From positions 1 to 48,894 of the forward strand of contig JAKAYS010000005.1 of the NCBI GenBank assembly GCA_021826695.1: a DNA stretch of 48,894 nucleotides, given 5' to 3'. The notes beneath the pieces are model-generated. The model did no database searches and had not been told where the DNA came from. It worked only from the letters and a program-made list of their open reading frames with translations. The DNA is from Acidobacteriota bacterium (GTDB lineage Bacteria; Acidobacteriota; Terriglobia; Terriglobales; Acidobacteriaceae). Both the position numbers and the translations under genes were made by a program. Shown one piece after another: positions 8,725 to 17,147 of this stretch (positions within the stretch are counted from its first letter, which is position 1; every line of letters begins with the position of its first letter).

Positions 8725-9354
8725 GTGGCACGTTATACCGGACCTGTCTGCCGCCTTTGCCGTCGCGAAGGCACCAAGCTTTTTCTGAAAGGCCCCAAGT
8801 GTTTTTCCGACAAGTGCGCCATTGAGAAGCGGAATTTCGCTCCTGGCCAGCACGGCCGCGACCGCAAGGCAAAAATCGTTGGCTACGGCCTGCAACTGCG
8901 CGAAAAGCAGAAGGCCAAGCGTATGTACTTTACGCTGGAAAGCCAGTTCCGCTCCTATTATGAGAAAGCGAACAGCGCGCCGGGTGTTACTGGCGAGTTG
9001 CTGCTGCAACAACTGGAGCGTCGTCTGGACAGCGTTGCCTACCGCCTGGGTTTCGCCATTTCTCGCCGTCAGGCGCGGCAAATTGTTCGCCATGGCCACG
9101 TGGAAGTGAATGGCCGCAAGGTGAATATTCCTTCGTATCAAGTCAGCGTTGGAGACGAAATCCGCGTCCGCGAAGGCAGCAAGGCCCTGCCAGTATTTGA
9201 GGTCGCGCGCGATTACAGCGGACAGGGTTCCTCTCCGCAATGGTTGACGATCGACCGCAATGCGATGAGCGGCAAGGTCCTTTCGTTGCCGAAGCGAGAA
9301 GACATTCAGTTGCCGGTGAACGAGCAACTGATCGTCGAACTGTACAGCAAGTAA
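8725..9354 (+). CDS. rpsD: 30S ribosomal protein S4 (uS4), zinc-binding form
   Basis: S4 starts assembly of the 16S 5' domain. The 209-residue protein begins at GTG 8725, with GGAGA at 8716-8720. The N-terminal domain keeps four cysteines, C9, C12, C26 and C31, the zinc form. The S4 RNA-binding domain is at about residues 99-160 ([32 protein letters not shown]). The C-terminus ends QLIVELYSK. The last codons are partly repeated just after the stop: 9337-9350 and 9357-9370 differ at one position. Confidence 0.97.
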   Translation: MARYTGPVCRLCRREGTKLFLKGPKCFSDKCAIEKRNFAPGQHGRDRKAKIVGYGLQLREKQKAKRMYFTLESQFRSYYEKANSAPGVTGELLLQQLERRLDSVAYRLGFAISRRQARQIVRHGHVEVNGRKVNIPSYQVSVGDEIRVREGSKALPVFEVARDYSGQGSSPQWLTIDRNAMSGKVLSLPKREDIQLPVNEQLIVELYSK

Positions 9355-9532
9355 GGGAACTGTATAGCAAAGCTGGCAGACTGCAACAAGCTCTCAAAGT
9401 CCGCAGTGGTGGCGCAAGCTTCAACTGCGGCAGATGCGCCGCGAAAGCGGTAAATAATTCAACCCAGGAGAACATGCGCGGCCGTTGCAGAATGCTTCGC
9501 GACGTTCGCTGCGCAAGTCAGGCGATCAAATT

Positions 9533-10636
9533 ATGTTATGGCGTGGATTTCAAAAACCGAAACGTCTTTCCGTAGAGATGGAGACGTTGACCGAAAAATA
9601 CGGCAAGTTCAGCGCGCAGCCATTTGAACGTGGCTTCGGCACAACCATTGGCAACGCTCTGCGGCGCGTGCTGTTGTCTTCCGTCGAAGGCGCAGCTGTT
9701 ACCGCAGTGCACATTGAAGGCGTATTGCACGAGTTTCAGTCGATTCCCGGCGTTGTCGAAGACGCGACGGACATCATTTTGAACCTGAAGCAGGTCCCCT
9801 TTAAGCTGAATGGCGAAGGCCCGAAGGCCATTTATTTGCGCGCGGACAAGCCCGGCATTGTCACCTCCGGCATGATTGAAGCAGACAGCGACGTCGATAT
9901 TCTGGATAAGGATGTGTACATCGCGACCGTCAGCGAGGGTGGCAAACTGGAGATGGAAATGCGTCTCAAGCGTGGGCGCAGCTACATCTCCGCCGACAAG
10001 AATTTCGATTCGGATCTCGGCATCGGTTTTATTCCCGTCGATTCTGTCCATTCGCCGGTCCGCAAGGTAAATTACACGGTGGAAGCAGCGCGCCTGGGAC
10101 AGATCACCGATTATGACAAGCTGACGCTGGAAGTCTGGACCAATGGTTCTGTGCTTCCGGTCGATGCTGTCGGTCTGGCAGCCAAGCTGCTGAAAGACCA
10201 CATGAGCATCTTCATCAACTTTGAAGAAGAACTGGAAGCCGAAGCCGCGGCTGGCGCTCATGAGCCGCTGATTCAAAATGAAAACCTGAACCGCTCCGTG
10301 GAAGAGCTGGAGCTTTCTGTCCGCAGCTACAACTGCCTGAAGAACGCCGGTATCCAGACCATTGGAGAACTGATCCAGAAAACTGAAGCCGAAATGCTGA
10401 AGACCAAGAATTTCGGTCGCAAGTCTCTGAATGAGATAAAAGAAATGCTGGCGCAGATGGGCCTTTCCCTTGGGATGCGCATCGACGAGAGCGGCAACCC
10501 GGTACCGGGACCGACCAGCATTCTGCCTGCTGCCATACTCAGCAGCATGGGTCACCGCGACGACGATGACGATGAGGATGATGAGGACTTCGAGGCCGAT
10601 GTTCTCGCGCCGCAGGAAGAGCCGGAGAACTTCTAA
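9533..10636 (+). CDS. rpoA: DNA-directed RNA polymerase alpha subunit with acidic tail
   Basis: RpoA forms the dimer on which RNA polymerase assembles. The 367-residue protein has the N-terminal domain ([37 protein letters not shown]) and the alpha-CTD at about residues 255-320. The CTD includes the helix-hairpin-helix region [19 protein letters not shown] and [20 protein letters not shown]. The ATG at 9533 gives [18 protein letters not shown]-type extensions upstream do not match the family. After the CTD comes a 28-residue tail that is mostly Asp and Glu (residues 340-367). It follows rpsD and precedes rplQ, as usual. Confidence 0.96.
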   Translation: MLWRGFQKPKRLSVEMETLTEKYGKFSAQPFERGFGTTIGNALRRVLLSSVEGAAVTAVHIEGVLHEFQSIPGVVEDATDIILNLKQVPFKLNGEGPKAIYLRADKPGIVTSGMIEADSDVDILDKDVYIATVSEGGKLEMEMRLKRGRSYISADKNFDSDLGIGFIPVDSVHSPVRKVNYTVEAARLGQITDYDKLTLEVWTNGSVLPVDAVGLAAKLLKDHMSIFINFEEELEAEAAAGAHEPLIQNENLNRSVEELELSVRSYNCLKNAGIQTIGELIQKTEAEMLKTKNFGRKSLNEIKEMLAQMGLSLGMRIDESGNPVPGPTSILPAAILSSMGHRDDDDDEDDEDFEADVLAPQEEPENF

Positions 10637-10645
10637 CGTAATGGC

Positions 10646-10678
10646 AGCGCAAGGCCTCTCTATCAGGGGCCTTGCGCT
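10646..10678 (+). terminator. hairpin between rpoA and rplQ, no T-tract
   Basis: AGCGCAAGGCC (10646-10656) pairs perfectly with GGCCTTGCGCT (10668-10678) around an 11-base loop. No run of T follows, so an intrinsic terminator of the usual kind is not shown. It may instead weaken read-through or protect the rpoA message end. Confidence 0.5.
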
Positions 10679-10718
10679 GTATCAACGCCGTATAGATTGA
10701 GATAAAGAGAGATTCGTC

Positions 10719-11195
10719 ATGCGTCATCGCAAAGCAGGATACAAACTCGGACGGAACACCAGCCATCGGCGCGCCATGCTGCGCAACCTGGTGACCTCCA
10801 TCATTCTTGAGGACCGCGTCGAGACCACCATCACGAAGGCCAAGGCCGCGCGTCCCCACGTAGAAAAACTGATCACTCTGGGCAAGCGGGGCGACCTGCA
10901 CGCAAGGCGTCAGGCCCTGGCATATTTGCAGACACGCGAAGCTGTCTCCCGCTTGTTCGAGACGGTCGCGCCTCGTTACGGAGATCGCAATGGCGGCTAC
11001 CTCCGCATTGTGCGGAGCGGCTTTCAAAAAGGCGACGGCGCGGAAAAAGCGTTCGTCGAAATGCTGGGTGTTGAAAAGTTGCTCGAAGAAAAGCGCGAGA
11101 AGCGCGCTGAGGCCCGCGCCAAGCGCCGCGAGACCATCGACAAAGCGATGGCGGAGCAGGACGAGCAAGGCCCACCAAGCGACCCAGCCAAGTAG
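10719..11195 (+). CDS. rplQ: 50S ribosomal protein L17 (bL17)
   Basis: L17 binds near the exit tunnel. The 158-residue protein has the family start MRHRKAGYKLGRNTSHRRAM and the segments RNLVTSIILEDRVETTITKA and RNGGYLRIVRSGFQKGDGAE. The core L17 is about 120 residues. This one has a charged C-terminal extension of about 40 residues rich in Lys, Arg, Glu and Ala. It ends the cluster and is followed by a strong hairpin. Confidence 0.97.
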   Translation: MRHRKAGYKLGRNTSHRRAMLRNLVTSIILEDRVETTITKAKAARPHVEKLITLGKRGDLHARRQALAYLQTREAVSRLFETVAPRYGDRNGGYLRIVRSGFQKGDGAEKAFVEMLGVEKLLEEKREKRAEARAKRRETIDKAMAEQDEQGPPSDPAK

Positions 11196-11214
11196 AAGTT
11201 TTTATATCGGTATT

Positions 11215-11249
11215 ACAAGGCGGCGCGAAGCTACTTCGTGCCGCCTTGT
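11215..11249. terminator. strong hairpin after rplQ, between convergent genes
   Basis: ACAAGGCGGCGCGAAG (11215-11230) pairs with CTTCGTGCCGCCTTGT (11234-11249) around a CTA loop. The 16-pair stem contains one G-T pair. It lies between the converging rplQ and gltX. No T-tract follows on the + strand. Its position argues for transcription termination or 3'-end protection. Confidence 0.6.
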
Positions 11250-11353
11250 TGCGTGTCTGCTGCTTCGATTGGTTCGTAGCAGGCTCACTGTCTCGCCACA
11301 GTCACAAACAAAGTCTTTCGGATTCGAGCAGCATCGGCATTTCCAATCCCGCC

Positions 11354-12823
11354 TTACAAAGCTATTGCCTGCTTGCCTGCCTGAAGGCGATGCACAACCC
11401 GCTGCTGGCCCAGGCAAACCATGACGGTGAATAAGCTGGGGGCCACGCTTTGGCCGGTAAGCAGGACGCGCGCGCCATTGATCAGAGCACCTGCCTTGAC
11501 GCCCTTCTCCGCGGCAAAATCGCGCAGGAGTTGTTCGGTCCGCGGCTCGTCGAAGACCTCGAGACTGGCGTAGCGTTGACCCAGTTCCGCCAGATGATCG
11601 ACCACAGCGGGGTTGCTGAGGAATTTCTGGAGAGCTGCGGGGTCCACCTCAAACTTGTCACCGAAGTAGGCGAGAAACGTGGAGCTGAAATCCTTCAGAC
11701 TGCGGGCGCGTTGCTGTAAGAGTGGGATCGTTGCAAGGATTTCATCGCGGCTGCGCGTGGGCTTGTAATTCGCCTGCCGCCACTCTTCTTCAATCAAAGG
11801 AAGCAGGCGCGCGGGATCGTAGGCGCGAATATACTCCGTGTTGTACCAGGCGAGTTTATCGTTGTTGAAGACGGCGTTGGAGTGCGCGATGCCGTCGAGG
11901 GAAAACATCCGGACCAACTCATCGGTCGAGAACAGCTCGCGGTCCGGGCCATCGGCTTGTTTTGCCAATTCGCCGGGACTCCAGCCAAGCAGCGCCAGGA
12001 AATTGCGGAATGCTTCTGGAACAATCCCCATGTCCTTGTACGACATCACGCTGGTGGCCCCGTGACGCTTCGAGAGCCGTGTTTTGTCCGGCCCAAGAAT
12101 CAGCGGTACATGGGCAAAGATGGGCAGCGGAGCACCCAGCGCCTGATATTGCAGGACCTGTTTAGGCGTGTTCGAGAGGTGGTCCGCTCCACGAATGATG
12201 TGCGTCATGCGCATGTCGAGGTCATCCGCCACCACGCTGAGGTGATAGGTGGGAATGCCGTCGGAGCGCAGCAGGACAAAATCTTCCAACTCCGCGTTGG
12301 CGAATTCCATGCGCCCGAATACGGCATCGTCGAAGGCAGTCACTCCGTCGCGCGGAACCATGAAGCGAACCGCTGCGGTCTCTCCTTGCGAGATACGCTG
12401 CGTTGCCTCGGCTGCCTCGATTGTCCGGCAGCGGCCATCGTAGCGAGGAGTTTTGCCAGCCTCGGCGGCGGTGGCGCGGCGCAATTCCAACTCCTCGCGG
12501 GTGCAAAAGCAATGGTAGGCGTGGCCGCTCTCCAGCAGCTTATGTACGGTCGCAGTGTAGAGCGGCAGGCGCTGCGATTGATAAAAAGGACCTTCGTCCC
12601 AATCGATCCCGAGCCAGCGAAGGCCGTCGAGAATGCCGTTGACCATTTCTTCCGAGGAGCGCTCAAAATCTGTGTCCTCAATGCGTAGGACGAATGTGCC
12701 GCCAGTATGACGCGCAAACAGCCAACTGAAAAGTGCCGTGCGCGCGCCGCCAACATGCAGGTAGCCGGTGGGCGAGGGGGCAAATCGTACTCGTGTGTCG
12801 TGGAGAGCGGTGTTCATTGGCAT
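11354..12823 (-). CDS. gltX: glutamyl-tRNA synthetase
   Basis: This class I synthetase charges tRNA-Glu, and in many bacteria also tRNA-Gln. The HIGH-type motif lies in RFAPSPTGYLHVGGARTAL and the KMSKS-type motif is RLSKRH within DKTRLSKRHGATS. FVLRIEDTD and GIDWDEGP are also family segments. The protein is about 489 residues, a normal length. I chose the ATG at 12823; a TTG at 12832 and an ATG at 12817 are alternatives. It converges on the ribosomal cluster and stands alone. Confidence 0.95.
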   Translation of the reverse strand: MPMNTALHDTRVRFAPSPTGYLHVGGARTALFSWLFARHTGGTFVLRIEDTDFERSSEEMVNGILDGLRWLGIDWDEGPFYQSQRLPLYTATVHKLLESGHAYHCFCTREELELRRATAAEAGKTPRYDGRCRTIEAAEATQRISQGETAAVRFMVPRDGVTAFDDAVFGRMEFANAELEDFVLLRSDGIPTYHLSVVADDLDMRMTHIIRGADHLSNTPKQVLQYQALGAPLPIFAHVPLILGPDKTRLSKRHGATSVMSYKDMGIVPEAFRNFLALLGWSPGELAKQADGPDRELFSTDELVRMFSLDGIAHSNAVFNNDKLAWYNTEYIRAYDPARLLPLIEEEWRQANYKPTRSRDEILATIPLLQQRARSLKDFSSTFLAYFGDKFEVDPAALQKFLSNPAVVDHLAELGQRYASLEVFDEPRTEQLLRDFAAEKGVKAGALINGARVLLTGQSVAPSLFTVMVCLGQQRVVHRLQAGKQAIAL

Positions 12824-12884
12824 AGGCGTCAATCTCTTATCCTAAACGGTATGCGCCAGGAACATGGAATCTACAGGCAAGGAA

Positions 12885-12910
12885 AAAGCCTCGGTACTCG
12901 CCGAGGCTTT
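12885..12910 (-). terminator. intrinsic terminator after the outer-membrane barrel gene
   Basis: AAAGCCTCGG (12885-12894) and CCGAGGCTTT (12901-12910) form a perfect 10-base stem with a 6-base loop. On the - strand the stem is followed by a T5 run (AAAAA at 12883-12887 on the + strand), 32 bases downstream of the stop at 12942. The + strand side also has CTTTT, so it may act in both directions. Confidence 0.85.
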
Positions 12911-12941
12911 CTTTTGATTGATTAAGTAAGGACGTTTCAGC

Positions 12942-13490
12942 TCAGAAGACCCTGAACGAGACACCAGCCGAGTAGACCCATGGAGAAAGCCCGTAGGGTG
13001 GGAAGTCCCAGTGCTGATATTCAAAATCCCCAGGACGAAGGGTCCAGCGGTCGTTGATATGAACGTCCAGACCGCCGCCAACTGCATAGGTCGTATAGTC
13101 ATACACTGTTTTGGAAATGAACGCCGGGTAGTGGAAACGGCTTCCACCGGCGAGGGCCTTAACATAAGGCTCCCAACGGCGACCGATCGTATAAGTGACG
13201 CGAGGGCCACCAAGGAAGTTCTGCTCAAACAGCCCGTTTTTCGTGTTGAAATCGAGGAAACGAGCTTCCCCTTCGACACCCACTCCAACGCTTCGCCAGA
13301 CGCGATAGTCTAAGTCGGCGAAAGCTCCCGGTCCGTATGCATGGAATTGGCCGTAATCCGTTTGCCCGTAAGAGAAATAGCCTCCCACGGAGATACTTGC
13401 AAGTTTCGGGGTAGCTGGCGCCACCGCCTGGGCATGCAGGAAAATTGGGAAGAGCAGGAATAGAAAGCCACCTAAAAATTTTTTACCCAC
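12942..13490 (-). CDS. small exported outer-membrane beta-barrel protein
   Basis: The 182-residue protein begins with a signal peptide (MGKKFLGGFLFLLFPIFLHA, cleavage after HAQA or nearby). Alternating hydrophobic strands typical of an eight-strand OmpA/OmpX-type barrel follow. The C-terminus, VSFRVF, ends in Phe as outer-membrane barrels do. The start is GTG at 13490 with a strong GGGGAGG site about ten bases upstream. It is the last gene of a likely operon with the M48-like and TonB-like genes and is closed by the terminator at 12885-12910. Function is unknown beyond membrane localisation. Confidence 0.75.
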   Translation of the reverse strand: MGKKFLGGFLFLLFPIFLHAQAVAPATPKLASISVGGYFSYGQTDYGQFHAYGPGAFADLDYRVWRSVGVGVEGEARFLDFNTKNGLFEQNFLGGPRVTYTIGRRWEPYVKALAGGSRFHYPAFISKTVYDYTTYAVGGGLDVHINDRWTLRPGDFEYQHWDFPPYGLSPWVYSAGVSFRVF

Positions 13491-13572
13491 TGTAAAAACC
13501 TCCCCTTATTGAGAGAATCTGAGTGTCCAGGGGCAAATGGTCGTAGACATCTGCCCTCGGTTTGGAGTCGAG

Positions 13573-15342
13573 CTAGTGTGCGGACCCTTGCGAGTCTCCA
13601 GTGTTGGATGTACCGTTGCCCGGGGAGGCTGCTCCGGTAGATGCAGGAATTGTTATAGCATCGCCGAAATGACGGAGCCGAAAGAAGATAGGAGTCAACT
13701 CCAGAGGCATCTTGTCACTGGGACTAAGGACGACCACTGGCTTTGAATTCATCTGATCGACGGAGTCATCCCAGGAATTTACTCGGAGATGGCTACCGAG
13801 CGGCAAAGCAGCTATCTGTCTTAAGTTATCCATGTTAAGTTTTGGAGCCTTGGCGACCAATCCGCTCAGCCACACTTGATCGTTCGTAGACGAGGTGAAG
13901 AGGGAATCGCCGAGCTGGGGCTGCATAAGTGACGGGAGTGTCTTGGCCCGCGCCTCTACCATCCTGAAATATAACCCAGCATTGCTCAACTTGTCCTTAT
14001 AGGGCGAGTTGGTCAAGAAATCCAGTGCTTTCCTGGCGGCGACCTGATTCTCCGCATCGCTATGACGCAGAGGAACACGACGGATCGTCGCCTGATCGGC
14101 AAACATCAGGTTATCGGGAAAGGCAAATTCTGTGTCCACTTTATGGCCCAATACCAAGTGGGCCAGTTGGAATGCTAGCACGGATGCCAAATCCTCCTCA
14201 TACGGGAGAGTGTCGATCAAGCCCTTGCTGAGCACGATTGTGTTGCCGATGGTAAGCGACTCCAAAGGGGTAGTAAGAAGTACGCGGCAGTGAACTGGTT
14301 CGGGCAGGGAAATATTATTGGTTACGATCAGGTTGTTCGTGACCTGTTCGAGCACTTTATCGAAGTTGCTGGGTGCCGCCAGAAGCCCGGCCTGGAACAG
14401 GCGGTCAAGAATGTTCGATTCCGCTTGCTGCGTCCACATGCGCGAGGCTTGCAGTGGACTCACGTCCTGGGCGCTCTCGCTGTTGTCTTTGACAGCATCG
14501 ATCTTCACAGTTTCATTGTCGCTGTTGGAAGCAGGGATACGCAGGGAATATCCCCAGATCCAGGTCTGTGCACGGAAAAAGTTCGCCTCATCCGGGACCT
14601 TTCCCGGCCCATGTTCTTCCGCGTACACGGCAGTCGGGAGCCAGAGGCCCGGTTGTACATTGGTGCGCCAACTGTCAAAGTGGTAATACACGTGACGACC
14701 GTTCCTGCTGGTGTAGGTGCCACTGAAGCGGACGATATTGCCACCAGTGTCCTCGATCCAGACGCGGCCAATGAAACGTCCGGGACCCGATCCTGGCTTG
14801 GGACTGACATCGAAGAGGTATGTGCGGATGTCGCCGAGAAATTCGCGACGGACGAACCGGAAGTTGTAATGCTGACGGTCGAAATGGTTCGCGTCCAGCA
14901 ATAACATCTGAACGAAGCCCTGGGCAACATATTCGATCTTGAAGGCCTTGGTTAGCCCGTTGACGAACATGACCGAACCTTTGTACATCTTTTTCTTGGT
15001 TGCAGCTTCCTGGTAGCGGTTGTCCTCGATCACACGACCGAAATCGACGCGCCCGAGAAAATAGTGGTCATCGAGTGGCACGGCGCTGAGTTGTGTGTCC
15101 GGTTTGAAATCCTGAATGTAGGTTTCAACGACCGGCGCGCGCTGCTGCAGCGCCACCAATACACCCTTTTCATGCATCGAAGCCTGATCGATCAACCGCA
15201 CCATTTCCGGTGTTAGCTTGGCTTGGGGATTGGAAGACTTTCTATGCCTGGCCGAGGCGGGGAGAGCAATGGACACCAACAGCAGGAAGGCCAAGCCTCT
15301 GTTGCGTCTAGAGTTCAGGGTAAGGTTCGCAAGTCGCATCAT
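13573..15342 (-). CDS. exported M48-peptidase-like protein with degenerate catalytic motif
   Basis: The 589-residue protein has a signal peptide (cleavage near ASA, residue 31). A long N-terminal region of about 300 residues looks like a beta-rich outer-membrane-associated domain (VWIEDTGGNIVRFSGTY, WLPTAVYAEEHG). An M48-like domain follows. In the place of the metal-binding HExxH it reads F391-Q-L-A-H395, then LVLGHK. Thus the first His and the catalytic Glu are lost; H395 and H400 remain. The segment DAENQVAARKALDFL resembles the third-ligand region. It starts 44 bases after the TonB-like gene, on the same strand. A catalytic peptidase role is unlikely; a structural or chaperone role is inferred. 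Confidence 0.75.
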   Translation of the reverse strand: MMRLANLTLNSRRNRGLAFLLLVSIALPASARHRKSSNPQAKLTPEMVRLIDQASMHEKGVLVALQQRAPVVETYIQDFKPDTQLSAVPLDDHYFLGRVDFGRVIEDNRYQEAATKKKMYKGSVMFVNGLTKAFKIEYVAQGFVQMLLLDANHFDRQHYNFRFVRREFLGDIRTYLFDVSPKPGSGPGRFIGRVWIEDTGGNIVRFSGTYTSRNGRHVYYHFDSWRTNVQPGLWLPTAVYAEEHGPGKVPDEANFFRAQTWIWGYSLRIPASNSDNETVKIDAVKDNSESAQDVSPLQASRMWTQQAESNILDRLFQAGLLAAPSNFDKVLEQVTNNLIVTNNISLPEPVHCRVLLTTPLESLTIGNTIVLSKGLIDTLPYEEDLASVLAFQLAHLVLGHKVDTEFAFPDNLMFADQATIRRVPLRHSDAENQVAARKALDFLTNSPYKDKLSNAGLYFRMVEARAKTLPSLMQPQLGDSLFTSSTNDQVWLSGLVAKAPKLNMDNLRQIAALPLGSHLRVNSWDDSVDQMNSKPVVVLSPSDKMPLELTPIFFRLRHFGDAITIPASTGAASPGNGTSNTGDSQGSAH

Positions 15343-15386
15343 TGTGTTCCTTATATTACTTAAGTTTTTGGTTTATCTATACACAA

Positions 15387-16547
15387 TTACGCTAGCTGGA
15401 AATCAATCCGATAATATGTGGTAATGTCGACGGGTTTCCCGTCTCGAGTTGCTGGTTTAAATTGTGTCTGTTCAGCAGCCCGGATGGCTTGTTGATCCAA
15501 CCCGTGACCAAGACCCTGCACCACGCGAAGTACATGCACGCGTCCATCTGCGGAAAAGCGTACTTCCAGCACGACTTCTCCTTGTATTTTCAACTGTTTA
15601 GCTTCTGCAGTGTACTGTGGTCTTGGATGTGAAATTACCTGTACAGTGGTTTCGTTGTTGGTCTTGGCCACCATCACCTTAGGAGCACTGGTTGCCACAG
15701 CATTGTCACGAAACGCACCCTGCTTTACCGTCCCATGCGGGCCGCCATTGCCCTTGCCGCCAGCTATCCCGTCAGAGAACCCGACGGATGCGACCTTGCC
15801 ACGTCCGCCACCTCCAGGAACGCCGTGCGCATAGCCGGAGCCGAAGTCAACCCCACCGACCTTGCCCTTACGAGCAGATCCGGAGCCAGATGAGTCTCCC
15901 ACGGCACTTTGAAAGCTGCCATATGCCGCGATTGTAGCGGGACGGCTTGCACTTGGATTGGCATGTACGCCCATAGGATCGCCAAAACCGCCTGTTTTAG
16001 TGGATGTCTTGCCCATATTATTGGCGACAACTGTAGGAATGTTTGTATGAAACGTTCCTACCTTGGGTTGTGGGGGCAGCGCCACATTGTCTGGACGATA
16101 AGGCGGCAGCACCGGAGCCCGCAAGTTGTTCATGCGAACACGGGCCAACTTGGGCTGTGTCTCTGTAGGCGCGCGCCTGTACATGATTTTTGGAGCAATC
16201 CGGTTCAACAAGTCGGGCGTAGGAGGTATAACAGGGACGCGCGGTCGAATAATTGGACGCGGAGTTTTTACCGGAGTGATGGGCAATAAGAGTTGTGTCG
16301 CTTCCAGTTGATGTTGTACAACCTGATTCTTCACCATAATGAGCGACAAAACAAACATAAGCGCGATCACAGACACGTTGATGATCAGACTTACTGTGAA
16401 AGCTTTGTTACGGCCTTCCGGTTCAGGAAGCAAGCCGAAAGTCGCGGTCTCCCTGCTGGAAGTACGACGCCCAGGAATTTCAGAGCGACGGGGTGGGGGG
16501 CCGGATTCTGATCGTGAGAGATGATCTTTAGTCGCAAAGCTGGTCAT
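15387..16547 (-). CDS. TonB-family energy transducer-like protein
   Basis: The 386-residue protein has a cytoplasmic Arg/Pro-rich N-terminus and one membrane segment at about residues 49-72. A Pro-rich then Gly/Ser-rich periplasmic linker follows, and then a C-terminal TonB domain (about 308-386). That domain contains HPRPQYTAEAKQLKIQGEVV, FSADGRVHVLRVVQGLGHGL and AAEQTQFKPATRDGKPVD. TonB proteins couple the ExbB/ExbD proton motor to outer-membrane receptors. No exbB or exbD is near. It heads a likely three-gene operon with the M48-like and barrel genes. Confidence 0.85.
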   Translation of the reverse strand: MTSFATKDHLSRSESGPPPRRSEIPGRRTSSRETATFGLLPEPEGRNKAFTVSLIINVSVIALMFVLSLIMVKNQVVQHQLEATQLLLPITPVKTPRPIIRPRVPVIPPTPDLLNRIAPKIMYRRAPTETQPKLARVRMNNLRAPVLPPYRPDNVALPPQPKVGTFHTNIPTVVANNMGKTSTKTGGFGDPMGVHANPSASRPATIAAYGSFQSAVGDSSGSGSARKGKVGGVDFGSGYAHGVPGGGGRGKVASVGFSDGIAGGKGNGGPHGTVKQGAFRDNAVATSAPKVMVAKTNNETTVQVISHPRPQYTAEAKQLKIQGEVVLEVRFSADGRVHVLRVVQGLGHGLDQQAIRAAEQTQFKPATRDGKPVDITTYYRIDFQLA

Positions 16548-17147
16548 GACTGCTTTTACCTCGGGGCCGATTCAACTGATGACAGCTCCAATCAATGCTG
16601 TTGAAACCTTCTCCCCTAAATCTGAAATGCTAAGGGCAGATGCTACGAACAAGCTTGCTAAGAGCTGTGCTGTAATCCTAAAGTTGGATCGTTTTCTTTA
16701 ACAGCGTTTCACCCAAAATGTTGCTGACAGAAAAATCAAAATAAAATCAGAACAGCATTTTGAGCGGTTACTTCGTTTAGATGCCACTCGCCCTGCACGA
16801 GTATGTTTTTTTGCAAGGTTTAAACTATATTCTCCATTCTCCGTATGTTGCCAGGACTGCTCGTTTTACTAATGTTCAAGAGCATCGAGCCTCGACTGAA
16901 TACCAATTGGATGACTATGTTTGCCACTGAGTATGCCACAACTTACTGGATTTGGAATGAATTTCCTTCAAAGAAGGCAAGAAATCCTTCGAGTTGACTC
17001 CTGATGGTCTGCATTTTCATTCTTTAAACCTGCCCGAAAACAGTAAAATATGGTTTCAAAAGATGCCATTTCTGGCTACATTCGGCCAGTAATTCAACAT
17101 TTTCATCGATCAAACGACAGGCCACCAAAAAGAAGGAGATGGTCCCT
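16548..17147. other. 600-base AT-richer intergenic region, no gene seen
   Basis: This spacer separates the diverging TonB-like gene and galE and must hold both promoters. I found no convincing reading frame, RNA gene or long repeat. A TTGACT at 16994-16999 could be a -35 box for galE, but the -10 is poor. A weak hairpin ACTCG/CGAGT (16786-16802) is followed by T7. The galE ribosome binding site AAGGAG lies at 17133-17138. Confidence 0.5.

Noticed and set aside
16786-16812. Small hairpin ACTCG/CGAGT followed by T7, like a terminator
   Set aside because: The stem has only five pairs, and no gene on the + strand ends upstream of it.
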